A stretch of 64,000 bases of DNA from Pseudomonas fortuita (GCF_026898135.2 NZ_CP114035.2:1343501-1407500), one strand, 5' to 3'. Positions 50,628 to 61,038 are shown, numbered from the stretch's first letter. A program made the numbers and translations. The notes: a model not told the origin generated them from the sequence alone.

Positions 50628-51560
50628 ATGTCACAACCCATCGTCGTCGCGGCGCTGTACAAGTTCGTCACCCTGCAAGACTACGTAGAGCTGCGCGAAC
50701 CGCTGCTCAAGGCCATGCTCGACAACGACGTCAAAGGCACCCTGCTGCTGGCCCACGAAGGCATCAACGGCACTGTGTCGGCCACCCGCGAAGGCATCGA
50801 CGGGCTGCTGGCCTGGTTGCGCAACGACCCGCGCCTGGCCGATGTCGACCATAAAGAATCGTACTGCGACGAGCAGCCGTTCTACCGCACCAAGGTCAAG
50901 CTCAAGAAAGAAATCGTCACCCTCGGCGTACCAGGCGTGGACCCGAACCAGGCGGTCGGCACCTATGTCGAACCCAAGGACTGGAACGCGCTGATCAGCG
51001 ACCCGGAAGTGCTGCTGATCGACACCCGCAATGACTACGAAGTGGCCATTGGCACCTTCAAGGGCGCGGTGGACCCCAAGACCGAAACCTTCCGCGAGTT
51101 CCCGGAGTACATCAAGGCCAACTTCGACCCCAGCAAGCACAAGAAAGTGGCCATGTTCTGCACCGGCGGCATTCGTTGCGAAAAAGCCTCCAGCTACATG
51201 CTCGGTGAAGGCTTCGAGGCGGTCTATCATCTTAAGGGCGGCATCCTGAAATACTTCGAAGAAGTGCCTCAGGAAGAAAGCCTGTGGGACGGCGACTGCT
51301 TCGTCTTCGACAACCGCGTCACGGTGCGCCATGACCTGACCGAAGGCGAGTACGACCAGTGCCACGCCTGCCGCCACCCGATCAATGCACAAGAGCGCGC
51401 GTCCGAGCACTATTCGCCAGGTGTCAGCTGCCCGCATTGCTGGGACACCCTGAGCGAGAAGACCCGGCGCAGCGCCATCGACCGGCAGAAGCAGATCGAG
51501 CTGGCCAAGGCCCGCAACCTGCCGCACCCGATCGGTTACAACTACAAAGCCGAGGCTTGA
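50628..51560 (+). CDS. trhO: tRNA uridine(34) hydroxylase (rhodanese-like, YceA)
   Basis: A 310-residue protein with an N-terminal acylphosphatase-like fold ([20 protein letters not shown]) and a rhodanese domain whose active-site Cys is in [13 protein letters not shown]-terminal Cys motifs ([13 protein letters not shown]) may bind metal. TrhO makes 5-hydroxyuridine at position 34 of tRNAs with oxygen. The ATG at 50628 begins [13 protein letters not shown]; the upstream frame is not coding. It is three bases from the next gene. Confidence 0.94.
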   Translation: MSQPIVVAALYKFVTLQDYVELREPLLKAMLDNDVKGTLLLAHEGINGTVSATREGIDGLLAWLRNDPRLADVDHKESYCDEQPFYRTKVKLKKEIVTLGVPGVDPNQAVGTYVEPKDWNALISDPEVLLIDTRNDYEVAIGTFKGAVDPKTETFREFPEYIKANFDPSKHKKVAMFCTGGIRCEKASSYMLGEGFEAVYHLKGGILKYFEEVPQEESLWDGDCFVFDNRVTVRHDLTEGEYDQCHACRHPINAQERASEHYSPGVSCPHCWDTLSEKTRRSAIDRQKQIELAKARNLPHPIGYNYKAEA

Positions 51561-51563
51561 TGC

Positions 51564-52196
51564 ATGTCTGCCCGCCTGATCTATGTGATGGACCCGATGT
51601 GCTCCTGGTGCTGGGGGTTCGCGCCGGTAGCCGCCGCCCTGATCGCCCAGGCGCGTGAGGCGGGCGTTGCCACCCGCGTGGTGCCGGGCGGGTTGCGCAC
51701 CGGCGGCAGCGCGCTGGACGGCTCCACCCGCAAGTACATCCTCGAACACTGGCAGGCGGTGGCTGACGCCACCGGCCAGCCTTTTCGTTTCGAGGGGGCC
51801 ATGCCTGACGGCTTCGTCTATGACACCGAGCCGGCCTGTCGCGCCCTGGTCACCGCCCGCGAGCTTGACGCCGAGCGCGTCTGGCCGCTGCTGGCGCTGA
51901 TCCAGCGTTCGTTCTACGAGCAGGGCGTGGACGTGACCACTGCGCCACAGCTGGTCGAGCTGGCCTCGCAGTGCGGCTTCGACCGCGCCGTGTTTGCCGA
52001 CACCTTCGCCCGCGCCGATACCCGAGCCGCCACCGCAGCCGATTTCAGCTGGGCCCAGGACCTGGGTATCGCCGGCTTCCCGACCCTGCTGGCCGAACGC
52101 AATGGCCAGCTGGCGCTGCTGACCAACGGCTACCAGCCGCTGGAGCGCCTGCAACCCTTGCTCGGCCGCTGGCTGCAGCAGGCCGCCTGTGCTTGA
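51564..52196 (+). CDS. DsbA-family thioredoxin-fold protein (FrnE-like)
   Basis: A 210-residue cytoplasmic protein with CxxC in MDPMCSWCWGF (residues 12-15), a helical insert and the cis-Pro of GIAGFPTLLAE. There is no signal peptide, so it is not a periplasmic DsbA; FrnE-like proteins act as cytoplasmic oxidoreductases. It overlaps the ABC exporter gene by 8 nt and follows trhO by 3 nt, so the three form an operon. Confidence 0.9.
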   Translation: MSARLIYVMDPMCSWCWGFAPVAAALIAQAREAGVATRVVPGGLRTGGSALDGSTRKYILEHWQAVADATGQPFRFEGAMPDGFVYDTEPACRALVTARELDAERVWPLLALIQRSFYEQGVDVTTAPQLVELASQCGFDRAVFADTFARADTRAATAADFSWAQDLGIAGFPTLLAERNGQLALLTNGYQPLERLQPLLGRWLQQAACA

Positions 52197-54021
52197 TGTG
52201 CCGGGGTCACCCGACCCGGTGCCGGGCAAGCCTCATGCTGCGGGCGATCGACTGAGCTGGGCGGAAATCCGCCGCCTGGCCCTGCATCACAAGAAAAACC
52301 TCTGGTCTGCCAACCTCATCGCCGTGCTGGCGGCTTGCTGCAGTGTGCCCATCCCGTTGCTGTTGCCCCTGCTGGTGGACGAAGTGCTGCTGGGCCATGG
52401 CGATGCCGCCCTGAAGTGGATGAACCACCTGCTGCCATCCAGCTGGCAGGTGGCAGCCGGTTATATCGGGCTGATGCTGGCGCTCACCTTGTGCCTGCGC
52501 CTGGCTGCCCTGGCATTCAACGTGCTCCAGGCCAAGTTGTTTGCCGGTTTGGCCAAGGATATCGTCTACCGCCTGCGCATCCGCCTGATCGAGCGCCTCA
52601 AGCGCATTTCGCTGAAGGAATACGAAAGCCTGGGCAGTGGCACGGTCACTACCCATCTGGTCACCGACCTGGACACCCTCGACAAGTTCGTTGGCGAAAC
52701 ACTCAGCCGTTTCCTGGTGGCCATGCTGACCTTGACCGGCACAGCGGCGATCCTGATCTGGATGCACTGGCAGCTGGCCTTGCTGATCTTGCTGTTCAAC
52801 CCGCTGGTGATCTACTTCACCGTGCAGTTGGGCAAGCGCGTCAAACACCTTAAAAAGCTTGAGAACGACAGCACCGCGCGTTTTACCCAGGCGCTGACGG
52901 AAACCCTTGATGCCATCCAGGAAATCCGTGCAAGCAACCGCCAGGGCTACTTCCTTGGTCGCTTGGGCCTGCGCGCCCGCGAGGTGCGTGATTACGCCGT
53001 AGATTCCCAGTGGAAGAGCGATGCCAGTGGCCGAGCCAGTGGCTTGTTGTTCCAGTTCGGCATCGACATCTTCCGCGCCGCGGCCATGCTGACCGTACTG
53101 TTCTCCGACCTTTCCATCGGCCAGATGCTGGCGGTGTTCAGCTACTTGTGGTTCATGATCGGGCCGGTGGAGCAATTGCTCAACCTGCAATATGCCTACT
53201 ACGCCGCGGGAGGTGCGCTGAGCCGCCTCAACGAGCTGCTGGCACGCGATGACGAGCCGCAGTACCCGGCCGCCAGCGACCCGTTCGCCGGCCGCGAGAC
53301 GGTGGGCATCGAAGTGCGCGACTTGCGCTTTGCCTATGCTGACGAGCCGGTGCTGGAAAACCTCGACCTGTCCATCGCCCCGGGGGAAAAGGTGGCGATT
53401 GTCGGCGCCAGTGGTGGCGGCAAGAGCACCCTGGTGCAACTGCTGCTTGGCCTTTACAGCGCCCAGGCCGGGACCATCCGCTTTGGCGGTGCCAGCCTGC
53501 AGGAAATCGGCCTGGAAACCCTGCGCGAAAACGTCGCGGTGGTGTTGCAGCACCCGTCGCTGTTCAACGACACCGTACGCGCCAACCTGGCCATGGGCCG
53601 CGACTGCAGCGACGAGGCGTGCTGGCAGGCGCTGCGCATCGCCCAGCTGGATGCCACCATCGCCGCCTTGCCACAGGGCCTGGACAGTGTGGTGGGGCGT
53701 TCCGGCGTGCGCTTGTCTGGCGGGCAGCGCCAGCGCCTGGCCATTGCCCGCATGGTGCTGGCCGAGCCCAAGGTGGTCATTCTCGACGAAGCCACCTCGG
53801 CCCTGGACGCCGCCACCGAGTACAACCTGCACCAGGCCCTGGCGCGCTTCCTCAGCGGCCGCACCACGCTGATCATCGCCCACCGGCTGTCGGCGGTGAA
53901 GCAGGCCGACCGGGTGCTGGTGTTCGATGGCGGGCATGTGGCCGAAGATGGCGACCACCAGCAGCTGATTGCCGAGGGTGGGTTGTACGCCAAGCTTTAT
54001 GGGCACTTGCAGCAAAGCTGA
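52189..54021 (+). CDS. ABC exporter with fused membrane and ATPase domains
   Basis: A 610-residue half-exporter: six transmembrane helices (LIAVLAACCSVPIPLLLPLL first), then an ATPase with Walker A GASGGGKS, signature LSGGQRQRLAIAR, Walker B VVILDEATSALD and H-loop IIAHRLSAV. It is of the MsbA/lipid or multidrug exporter type and works as a homodimer. The start is GTG at 52189 within the end of the DsbA-like gene. Substrate unknown. Confidence 0.91.
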   Translation: MLDVPGSPDPVPGKPHAAGDRLSWAEIRRLALHHKKNLWSANLIAVLAACCSVPIPLLLPLLVDEVLLGHGDAALKWMNHLLPSSWQVAAGYIGLMLALTLCLRLAALAFNVLQAKLFAGLAKDIVYRLRIRLIERLKRISLKEYESLGSGTVTTHLVTDLDTLDKFVGETLSRFLVAMLTLTGTAAILIWMHWQLALLILLFNPLVIYFTVQLGKRVKHLKKLENDSTARFTQALTETLDAIQEIRASNRQGYFLGRLGLRAREVRDYAVDSQWKSDASGRASGLLFQFGIDIFRAAAMLTVLFSDLSIGQMLAVFSYLWFMIGPVEQLLNLQYAYYAAGGALSRLNELLARDDEPQYPAASDPFAGRETVGIEVRDLRFAYADEPVLENLDLSIAPGEKVAIVGASGGGKSTLVQLLLGLYSAQAGTIRFGGASLQEIGLETLRENVAVVLQHPSLFNDTVRANLAMGRDCSDEACWQALRIAQLDATIAALPQGLDSVVGRSGVRLSGGQRQRLAIARMVLAEPKVVILDEATSALDAATEYNLHQALARFLSGRTTLIIAHRLSAVKQADRVLVFDGGHVAEDGDHQQLIAEGGLYAKLYGHLQQS

Positions 54022-54043
54022 ATTTCAGGTGCCTTGTGCCGTC

Positions 54044-54164
54044 GCTGTGGGAGCGGCCTTGTGTCGCGAAAGGGCTGCAAAGCAGCCCCGGCAATTTCAG
54101 CATCAACCTTGAAATCCGGGGGCCGCGTCGCGGCCCTTTCGCGACGCAAGGCCGCTCCCACAGC
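54044..54164. repeat. REPIN in reversed orientation
   Basis: Units 54044-54089 and 54119-54164 are of the same type as those at 50437-50558, but their heads point outward, not inward. Arms are 46 bp with several mismatches. Confidence 0.88.
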
Positions 54165-54282
54165 GTGCGTGCAAATCCTGCGATTCCCTGTCATAAAAAA
54201 CCCCGTCACGTTGATGGCAGATGGCCTACGCTGTGCTTGTCTGGGTCGATTTGCGCCTTATCTGCTCTGTGACAGGGACTCC

Positions 54283-56739
54283 ATGAAGGGACATCGCACA
54301 CTCGAAGCGCCAAAGTTGCTCGGCATCACTTGGCCCTTCATCGCCGTTGTGGTCTTCCAGGTGGCACTCGGTAGCCTCAGCCTTTATACGCTGTCGGCCG
54401 TGCGTGCCTATGTCGCGGGCGAAAGCCTGTGGTCCAAGGCGCAGAAAGACGCCATCTATTACCTGAACCTGTACGCCGACACCCGCGACGAAAGCACCTA
54501 CCAGCGTTATCGCCAGGCCATTACCGTGCCCCAGGGTGACCACCAGCTACGCGAGGTGCTCGACCACCCCAGCCCCGACCTGGCTGCCGCGCGCCAAGCT
54601 GTGCTGCAAGGCGGCAACCACTCTAACGATGTCGAACGGATCATCTGGTTCTACCGTAACTTTCGCAACATCAGCTACATGCAGACAGCCATCGACTACT
54701 GGGACATCGGCGACGACTACCTGGCCAAGCTCGATGTACTGGCCGGCGAGATGCGCCAAAGTTTTGCCAATGGCCCGGTCGACGCCCAGGCAGTCAACGC
54801 CTGGAAGGCCCGCATCGTCACCATCAACGAAGGGGTCACGCCGGCGGCCAAGGCGTTCAGCGATGCCTTGGGCGAAGGCTCGCGCATGTTGCTGCGGGTG
54901 CTACTGATTACCAACCTGCTGACAGCGATGTTCCTCATTACCATTGCCTGGCGCCGCTCCAGCAAGCTGCTGGCCCAGCGGCAGGCATTTGCCAGCGCCC
55001 TGCAGGAAGAAAAAGAGCGGGCCCAGACCACCTTGCAGGCCATTGGCGATGCGGTCATTACCACCGACGTGGATGGCTGCATCGGCTACATGAACCCAGC
55101 CGCCGAGCAATTGACGCACTGGCAGTCTGGCCAGGCCCAGGGCTTGCCGTTGTCGGCGCTGTTCAGCCTGGTGGACGAGCAGGCGGAGGAAGATGGCCGC
55201 AGCCTGGTCGAGCAGGTACTGAGTGGCAGCCTCAAGGGCGGCGCCGAGCATGCCCGGCTGATCCAGCGCCTGGATGGCAGCACCGTGTCGATCAACCTGG
55301 TGGGCTCGCCGATCGTCAGTAACGGCCAGCTCAGTGGCATCGTCCTGGTGCTGCATGACATGACCCAGGAGCGGCAGTACATCGCCAACCTGTCCTGGCA
55401 GGCTACCCATGACGCCCTGACCGGGCTGGCCAACCGCCGTGAGTTCGAATACCGCCTGGAGCAGGCGCTGAACGGCCTGGCGCGCCAGGCCGGGCGGCAT
55501 TCGCTGATGTTCCTTGACCTTGACCAGTTCAAGCTGGTGAACGACACCTGCGGGCATGCCGCTGGCGACGAATTGTTGCGGCACATCTGCGCTGTGCTGC
55601 AATCGGGCCTGCGCGAAGGCGATACCCTGGCGCGGCTGGGTGGCGATGAGTTTGGCGTGCTGCTGGAAAACTGCCCGCCCGAGCAGGCCGAGCGCATTGC
55701 CGAGCAGTTGCGCCAGATGGTGCAGAGCTTGCACTTTGTGTGGAAGGGGCGGCCGTTCGTCACTACGGTCAGCGTCGGCCTGGTGCACATGGCCCAGGCA
55801 CCTGGCACCCTGGAGGCCTCGCTGCGGGCCGCCGACATGGCTTGCTACATGGCCAAGGAGAAGGGCCGCAACCGCGTACAGGTGTACCACACCGACGACA
55901 GCGAGCTGTCCATGCGTTTTGGCGAAATGGCCTGGATCCAGCGCTTGCACGTGGCTCTGGAAGAAAACCGCTTCTGCCTCTACGCACAGGAAATAGCGCC
56001 GCTGAAAGCCTTTGAAGGCCCAGGCCATATCGAAATCCTGCTGCGCCTGCACGACGAAAGTGGCCGCACCATCCTGCCCAGCAGCTTCATTCCTGCGGCC
56101 GAGCGCTACGGCCTGATGAGTGCGCTGGACCGTTGGGTGGTGCGCAATGTGTTCCAGGTTGTGCGCCAATGCCTGGACGAAGGCCGCGAAGGGCCGCTGT
56201 CGACCTGCGCGATCAACCTGTCAGGGTCGAGCATTGGCGATGACAAGTTCCTTGAATACCTGCAGCGGTTGTTTGTCGAGTATGCCATTCCGCCGCGGAT
56301 GATCTGTTTCGAAATCACCGAAACCAGCGCAATTGCCAACCTGGGCAGTGCCATTCGCTTCATCAACGAGTTGAAGGGGCTGGGCTGCCGCTTTTCGCTC
56401 GATGACTTCTGCGCCGGCATGTCGTCGTTCGCCTACCTCAAGCATTTGCCGGTGGATTACTTGAAGATCGACGGCAGTTTCGTCAAGGACATGCTCGACG
56501 ACCCGATCAACCGGGCCATGGTCGAGGTCATCAACCACATCGGCCATGTCATGGGTAAACGCACTATCGCCGAGTTCGTCGAAACACCCTTGATCGAGCA
56601 GGCCCTGCAGGAAATAGGCGTGGATTACGCCCAGGGTTACCTGATCGAGCGCCCCCAGGTGTTCACCTGTGACAGTCTGCAGCGCCAACGGATTGCCGCC
56701 CGGCCTCTGTTGCAGCGGGCACCTGGCACATTTCGCTAG
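54283..56739 (+). CDS. Membrane PAS-GGDEF-EAL protein
   Basis: An 818-residue c-di-GMP enzyme. Two transmembrane helices (residues about 12-34 and 202-224) bracket a periplasmic sensor; then a PAS domain (from about 245), a GGDEF domain with intact GGDEF (about residue 453) and inhibitory-site RxxD (REGD), and an EAL domain in which EAL reads EIL (584) but the other catalytic residues (INLSG, EITET, DDFCAG, KIDGSF) remain. It could both make and break c-di-GMP; the architecture recalls RbdA. ATG 54283 follows AGGGA. The undA gene follows after 30 nt. Confidence 0.92.
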   Translation: MKGHRTLEAPKLLGITWPFIAVVVFQVALGSLSLYTLSAVRAYVAGESLWSKAQKDAIYYLNLYADTRDESTYQRYRQAITVPQGDHQLREVLDHPSPDLAAARQAVLQGGNHSNDVERIIWFYRNFRNISYMQTAIDYWDIGDDYLAKLDVLAGEMRQSFANGPVDAQAVNAWKARIVTINEGVTPAAKAFSDALGEGSRMLLRVLLITNLLTAMFLITIAWRRSSKLLAQRQAFASALQEEKERAQTTLQAIGDAVITTDVDGCIGYMNPAAEQLTHWQSGQAQGLPLSALFSLVDEQAEEDGRSLVEQVLSGSLKGGAEHARLIQRLDGSTVSINLVGSPIVSNGQLSGIVLVLHDMTQERQYIANLSWQATHDALTGLANRREFEYRLEQALNGLARQAGRHSLMFLDLDQFKLVNDTCGHAAGDELLRHICAVLQSGLREGDTLARLGGDEFGVLLENCPPEQAERIAEQLRQMVQSLHFVWKGRPFVTTVSVGLVHMAQAPGTLEASLRAADMACYMAKEKGRNRVQVYHTDDSELSMRFGEMAWIQRLHVALEENRFCLYAQEIAPLKAFEGPGHIEILLRLHDESGRTILPSSFIPAAERYGLMSALDRWVVRNVFQVVRQCLDEGREGPLSTCAINLSGSSIGDDKFLEYLQRLFVEYAIPPRMICFEITETSAIANLGSAIRFINELKGLGCRFSLDDFCAGMSSFAYLKHLPVDYLKIDGSFVKDMLDDPINRAMVEVINHIGHVMGKRTIAEFVETPLIEQALQEIGVDYAQGYLIERPQVFTCDSLQRQRIAARPLLQRAPGTFR

Positions 56740-56769
56740 CGAGAAATCACAAGGATCAAGGAGCTGAAA

Positions 56770-57555
56770 GTGATTGATGCATTCGTTCGTATCGGGCCTC
56801 TGATGGACCCCGCCAGCTACCCCCAATGGGCCCAGCAACTGATTGAAGACTGCCGGGAGAGCAAGCGCCGGGTGGTGGAGCATGAGTTCTACGCGCGCCT
56901 GCGCGACGGCCAGCTCAAGCAGTCGACCATTCGTCAGTACCTGATCGGTGGCTGGCCGGTGGTGGAGCAGTTCTCTCTGTACATGGCCCATAACCTGACC
57001 AAGACCCGCTATGGCCGCCATCAGGGCGAAGACATGGCGCGGCGCTGGCTGATGCGCAACATCCGCGTCGAGCTCAACCATGCCGACTACTGGGTGAACT
57101 GGTGCCAGGCCCATGGTGTGCACCTGCATGATTTGCAGGCCCAGGAAGTGCCACCCGAGCTGAACGGCCTGAACGACTGGTGCTGGCGCGTGTGCGCCAC
57201 CGAGAACCTGGCCATTTCCATGGCAGCGACCAACTACGCCATCGAGGGTGCGACCGGGGAATGGTCGGCGGTGGTGTGCTCGACCGATACCTACGCCCAA
57301 GGCTTCCCGGAAGACCAGCGCAAGCGGGCGATGAAGTGGTTGAAAATGCATGCCCAGTACGATGATGCGCACCCTTGGGAGGCGCTGGAAATCATCTGTA
57401 CCCTGGCCGGCGAGAACCCGAGCCTTGGGCTGCGTACCGAGTTGCGCAGGGCGATTTGCAAGAGTTACGACTGCATGTACCTGTTCCTGGAGCGGTGCAT
57501 GCAGCTGGAGAGCCGCCAGCAAGGCCGTTTGCGCCCGGCGTTGGCGGCCGGCTGA
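56770..57555 (+). CDS. undA: 1-Undecene-forming fatty acid decarboxylase/oxidase UndA
   Basis: A 261-residue haem-oxygenase-like di-iron oxidase, formerly named TenA-like. Metal ligands can be read: E66 (VVEQF), E101 and H104 (ELNH), E159 (AIEG), H194, D198 and H201 (H-x3-D-x2-H). E101/H104/E159/H194 agree with the positions I recall for the P. fluorescens enzyme, of the same length. It oxidatively decarboxylates medium-chain fatty acids such as lauric acid to a terminal alkene and CO2. The start is GTG at 56770 with AAGGAG upstream. It is not TenA, since the thiaminase Cys pattern is absent. It lies close behind the GGDEF/EAL gene. Confidence 0.9.
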   Translation: MIDAFVRIGPLMDPASYPQWAQQLIEDCRESKRRVVEHEFYARLRDGQLKQSTIRQYLIGGWPVVEQFSLYMAHNLTKTRYGRHQGEDMARRWLMRNIRVELNHADYWVNWCQAHGVHLHDLQAQEVPPELNGLNDWCWRVCATENLAISMAATNYAIEGATGEWSAVVCSTDTYAQGFPEDQRKRAMKWLKMHAQYDDAHPWEALEIICTLAGENPSLGLRTELRRAICKSYDCMYLFLERCMQLESRQQGRLRPALAAG

Positions 57556-57561
57556 TCTTTC

Positions 57562-57672
57562 GCCTGTACTGGCCCTATCGCCGGCAAGCCAGCTCCCACA
57601 GGGATTCCACATTGCCCTGGCCTGTGGTGATCCTGTGGGAGCTGGCTTGCCGGCGATAGGGCCAGGACAGGC
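57562..57672. repeat. REPIN with 41-bp arms
   Basis: 57562-57602 and 57632-57672 are inverted copies with one mismatch around a 29-nt loop, between the convergent undA and yciK genes. Confidence 0.92.
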
Positions 57673-57680
57673 AAAAGAGC

Positions 57681-58421
57681 TTATTGGGCGTTGAGAGCCT
57701 GCCCATTCACCTCTTTGCTGTCCGGCCCCATCAGGTACAGATACACCGGCATGATCTCTTCAGGCAGCGGGTTGTTCTGCGGGTTTTCGCTGGGGTAAGC
57801 CTGGGCCCGCATCGCTGTGCGCGTGGCGCCCGGGTTGATGCTGTTGGAGCGCACGGGTGCCACGCCTTCCAGTTCGTCAGCCAGGGTCTGCATCAGGCCC
57901 TCGGTCGCGAACTTCGACACGCCATAGGCGCCCCAGTAGGCCCGGCCTTTGCGGCCGACGCTGCTGCTGGTGAACACCACCGAGGCGTCTTCCGACAGCT
58001 TCAGCAGGGGCAGCAGGGTGCTGGTGAGCATGAAGGTGGCATCGACGTTGATGTGCATCACGCGCATGAAGTTGTCGCCCGACAACTGTTCCAGCGGCGT
58101 GCGCGGGCCAATGATCGAGGCGTTGTTCAGCAGGCCGTCCAGGCGGCCGAACTGGTCTTCGATCATCACTGCCAGCTCGTCGTACTGGTGGGGCAGGGCG
58201 GTTTCCAGGTTGAACGGGATGACCACCGGTTGCGGGTGTCCGGCGGCTTCGATCTGGTCGTAGACCTCGTTCAGGTTGGCCTCGGTCTTGCCCAGCAGTA
58301 GCACGGTGGCGCCCAGTGCAGCGTAAGCCTTTGCGGCCGCGGCACCAATGCCGCGGCCGGCGCCGGTAACCAGGATGACCCGGCCTTGCAGCAGGTCGGG
58401 ACGGGCGGTGTAGTCGAACAT
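57681..58421 (-). CDS. yciK: YciK-family short-chain oxidoreductase
   Basis: A 246-residue SDR with GAGRGIGAAAAKAYAALG near the N-terminus, NNAS motif in LLNNASIIGP, catalytic SSSVGRKG and YGVSK. It is the third gene of the ubiG-mupP-yciK operon, 21 nt behind mupP. Its substrate is not known to me; the operon context points to envelope or quinone metabolism. Confidence 0.92.
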   Translation of the reverse strand: MFDYTARPDLLQGRVILVTGAGRGIGAAAAKAYAALGATVLLLGKTEANLNEVYDQIEAAGHPQPVVIPFNLETALPHQYDELAVMIEDQFGRLDGLLNNASIIGPRTPLEQLSGDNFMRVMHINVDATFMLTSTLLPLLKLSEDASVVFTSSSVGRKGRAYWGAYGVSKFATEGLMQTLADELEGVAPVRSNSINPGATRTAMRAQAYPSENPQNNPLPEEIMPVYLYLMGPDSKEVNGQALNAQ

Positions 58422-58442
58422 TGTGTATTCCCTGTCTCTAGT

Positions 58443-59114
58443 TCAGCAGCCACACAGCGCGCTGTCGATCACTTTGCGCAGTTCCAGCGGGTGGTCCACC
58501 ACCACGTCGGCACCCCAGTTGTTGGGGTTGTCCTCTGGATGAATATAGCCGTAACGCACCGCAGCCGTGCGCGTGCCAGCGTCGCGGCCAGACTCGATGT
58601 CGCGCAGGTCGTCGCCAACGAACAGCACGCTGGCAGGGTCCAGGCCCAGGGTGGTGCAGGCCAGGGTCAGCGGCTCGGGGTCAGGCTTGCTGTTCTTCAC
58701 GTGGTCCGGGCAGATCAGCAGTGCCGAGCGCTCGGCCAGGCCCAGCTGCTGCATGATCGGCTCGGCGAAGCGTACCGGCTTGTTGGTGACCACGCCCCAC
58801 AGCAGGTTGCCTTTTTCGATGTCAGCCAGCAGCTCGGCCATGCCGTCGAACAGCTTGCTGTGGACCGCGCAGTCGCGTTGGTAGCGCTCCAGAAACTCCA
58901 GGCGCAGGGCCTCGAAGCCCTCGGCTTCCGGGTCCATGGCAAACGCAGTGGCAACCATGGCGCGGGCGCCGCCAGAGATCACGCCACGGATCAGGTGGTC
59001 GGCAACGGCTGGCAGGCCGCGCTCGGCGAGCATGGCCTGGCAAATGGCGATGAAGTCCGGCGCCGTGTCGAGCAAGGTGCCGTCCATGTCGAAGAGTACT
59101 GCTCGCAAACGCAT
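58443..59114 (-). CDS. mupP: N-acetylmuramic acid 6-phosphate phosphatase MupP
   Basis: A 223-residue HAD hydrolase (DMDGTLLDT near the N-terminus; [32 protein letters not shown]). In Pseudomonas this ubiG-linked HAD dephosphorylates MurNAc-6-P in the anhydro-MurNAc recycling route, which bypasses de novo UDP-MurNAc synthesis and gives fosfomycin resistance. The ATG at 59114 is favoured over one at 59120 because GAGGA then has correct spacing; the latter would overlap the ubiG stop. Confidence 0.92.
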   Translation of the reverse strand: MRLRAVLFDMDGTLLDTAPDFIAICQAMLAERGLPAVADHLIRGVISGGARAMVATAFAMDPEAEGFEALRLEFLERYQRDCAVHSKLFDGMAELLADIEKGNLLWGVVTNKPVRFAEPIMQQLGLAERSALLICPDHVKNSKPDPEPLTLACTTLGLDPASVLFVGDDLRDIESGRDAGTRTAAVRYGYIHPEDNPNNWGADVVVDHPLELRKVIDSALCGC

Positions 59115-59116
59115 GC

Positions 59117-59815
59117 TCATTCCTCGCGCAGGGTCTGGATCATGTAGTTGACGTCGACGTCGCTGTTGAGCTTGTAGTGCTTGGTCAGCGGGTTATAGGT
59201 GAGGCCAATGATGTCCTTCACCTGCAGGCCGGCATCACGGCTCCAGGCGCCCAGTTCGGACGGGCGGATGAACTTCTTGAAGTCATGGGTGCCGCGCGGC
59301 AGCATCTTCAGGATGTACTCGGCGCCGACGATGGCCAGCAGGTAGGCCTTGGGGTTGCGGTTGATGGTGGAGAAGAACACCTGGCCGCCTGGCTTGACCA
59401 TACGGTAGCAGGCGCGAATCACCGAGGACGGGTCGGGGACGTGTTCGAGCATTTCCAGGCAGGTGACAACGTCGAACTGTTCAGGCATTTCTTCGGCCAG
59501 GGCTTCGGCGGTGATCTGCCGGTACTCCACCTGTACGCCCGACTCCAGCTGGTGCAACTGGGCCACCGCCAGTGGTGCCTCGCCCATGTCGATACCGGTT
59601 ACCGTGGCGCCGCGCAGGGCCATGGCTTCGCTGAGGATGCCGCCGCCGCAGCCTACGTCCAGCACTTTCTTGCCGGCCAGGCTGGCCCGCTCGTCGATCC
59701 AGTTGACGCGCAGCGGGTTGATTTCGTGCAGCGGCTTGAACTCGCTTTCGCGGTCCCACCAACGGTGGGCCAGCGCTTCGAACTTGGCGATTTCGGCGCG
59801 GTCGACGTTGCTCAT
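59117..59815 (-). CDS. ubiG: Ubiquinone biosynthesis O-methyltransferase UbiG
   Basis: A 232-residue SAM methyltransferase: [14 protein letters not shown] (motif I), [14 protein letters not shown], and [20 protein letters not shown]. It performs both O-methylations in ubiquinone synthesis at the inner membrane. The start at 59815 gives [20 protein letters not shown], the standard beginning. It is first in the ubiG-mupP-yciK operon and divergent from mtnA. Confidence 0.95.
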   Translation of the reverse strand: MSNVDRAEIAKFEALAHRWWDRESEFKPLHEINPLRVNWIDERASLAGKKVLDVGCGGGILSEAMALRGATVTGIDMGEAPLAVAQLHQLESGVQVEYRQITAEALAEEMPEQFDVVTCLEMLEHVPDPSSVIRACYRMVKPGGQVFFSTINRNPKAYLLAIVGAEYILKMLPRGTHDFKKFIRPSELGAWSRDAGLQVKDIIGLTYNPLTKHYKLNSDVDVNYMIQTLREE

Positions 59816-59858
59816 TGAACAGTCCTCTGAAACTTCGCAAAATTGGGCCGGAGTATAC

Positions 59859-59889
59859 CCGAGCGCTCGGCCCCCAGGCTCGCTATAAT
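59859..59889 (+). promoter_or_regulatory. Probable mtnA promoter region
   Basis: A perfect TATAAT at 59884-59889 lies 36 nt upstream of the mtnA ATG. The -35 region is poor. CCGAGCGCTCGG, a 12-bp palindrome, covers it at 59859-59870. On the opposite strand TATACT precedes ubiG. Both may be regulated from this short divergent region. Confidence 0.45.
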
Positions 59890-59925
59890 CGCCGGCTTTT
59901 GACATGCGAACCACGGGGAGAGGCG

Positions 59926-61002
59926 ATGCGCGAGCGACTTTTGGCGGCGGAGAAGGTGACCGGGATCCGCTGGCAGGGCGGCATCTTGCACCTGCTCGAC
60001 CAGCGCCTGCTGCCGTCGGAGGAACGCTGGCTGGCCTGCGACAATGTTGCGCAGGTGGCGGCGGCAATCCGCGACATGGCGGTGCGCGGCGCCTCGGCCA
60101 TTGGTATTGCCGCGGCCTACGGCCTGGTATTGGCCCTGGAAGAGCGGCTGGCCGAGGGTGGCGACTGGGAAATGGACCTGGAAGAAGACTACCTCACCCT
60201 TGCCGAAGCACGCCCCACGGCGGCCAACCTGTTCTGGGCGCTGAACCGCATGCGCGAACGCCTGCTGCGCCTGCGCCCTGATGAAGACGTGCTGGCCGTG
60301 CTGGAGGCAGAGGCCGTGGCCATCCACGAAAGCGACCGTGAAGCCAACCTGACCATGGCCCAGCAAGGTATCGAGCTGATCCGTCGTCATCAGGGCAATG
60401 CCCAGGCCCTGCTCACCTACGGCAATGCCGGTGCCCTGGCCAGCGGCGGTTTTGGCACCGCCCTGGGGGTGATTCGCGCCGGCTACCTGGAGGGCATGGT
60501 CGAGCGGGTGTACGCCGGCGAGACTCGCCCCTGGTTGCAAGGCTCGCGCCTGACCGCCTGGGAGCTGGCCAACGAAGGCATCCCGGTAACGCTCTGTGCC
60601 GACTCGGCGCTGGCGCACCTGATGAAGAGCAAGGGCATCACCTGGGTGGTGGTGGGGGCGGACTGCATTGCTGCCAATGGTGACGTGGCCAGCAAGATCG
60701 GCACTTACCAGCTGGCGGTCAGTGCCATGCACCACGGCGTGCGCTTCATGGTGGTGGCGCCGAGCACCAGCATCGACCTGAACCTGGCCACCGGCGAGGA
60801 TATCCCGCTGGAAGAGCGTGACGCCGACGAGTGGCTGGACTTTGGCGGTGCCCCGGCGGTACCGGATGTCGAAGTGTTCAACCCGGTGTTCGATGTGACC
60901 CCGGCCGACTTGATCGACGTGATCGTGACCGAGCGGGGCATCGTAGAGCGCCCGGATACCGCCAAGCTGGCCCAGTTGATTTGCCGCAAGCGGCTGCATT
61001 GA
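59926..61002 (+). CDS. mtnA: Methylthioribose-1-phosphate isomerase
   Basis: A 358-residue eIF2B-alpha-like isomerase that converts methylthioribose 1-phosphate to the ribulose form in the methionine salvage pathway. Motifs are [48 protein letters not shown], and [20 protein letters not shown] with the catalytic Cys/Asp. The ATG at 59926 follows GGGGAGAGG. No other salvage genes are adjacent. Confidence 0.95.
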   Translation: MRERLLAAEKVTGIRWQGGILHLLDQRLLPSEERWLACDNVAQVAAAIRDMAVRGASAIGIAAAYGLVLALEERLAEGGDWEMDLEEDYLTLAEARPTAANLFWALNRMRERLLRLRPDEDVLAVLEAEAVAIHESDREANLTMAQQGIELIRRHQGNAQALLTYGNAGALASGGFGTALGVIRAGYLEGMVERVYAGETRPWLQGSRLTAWELANEGIPVTLCADSALAHLMKSKGITWVVVGADCIAANGDVASKIGTYQLAVSAMHHGVRFMVVAPSTSIDLNLATGEDIPLEERDADEWLDFGGAPAVPDVEVFNPVFDVTPADLIDVIVTERGIVERPDTAKLAQLICRKRLH

Positions 61003-61038
61003 GGGCGTAAGGCGATAGACGTCTGTCGTTTTTTAGAT

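Noticed and set aside
56770..57555. Calling this gene thiaminase II or a TenA-type transcriptional regulator.
   Set aside because: The di-iron ligand set is complete and matches UndA; no DNA-binding domain is present.
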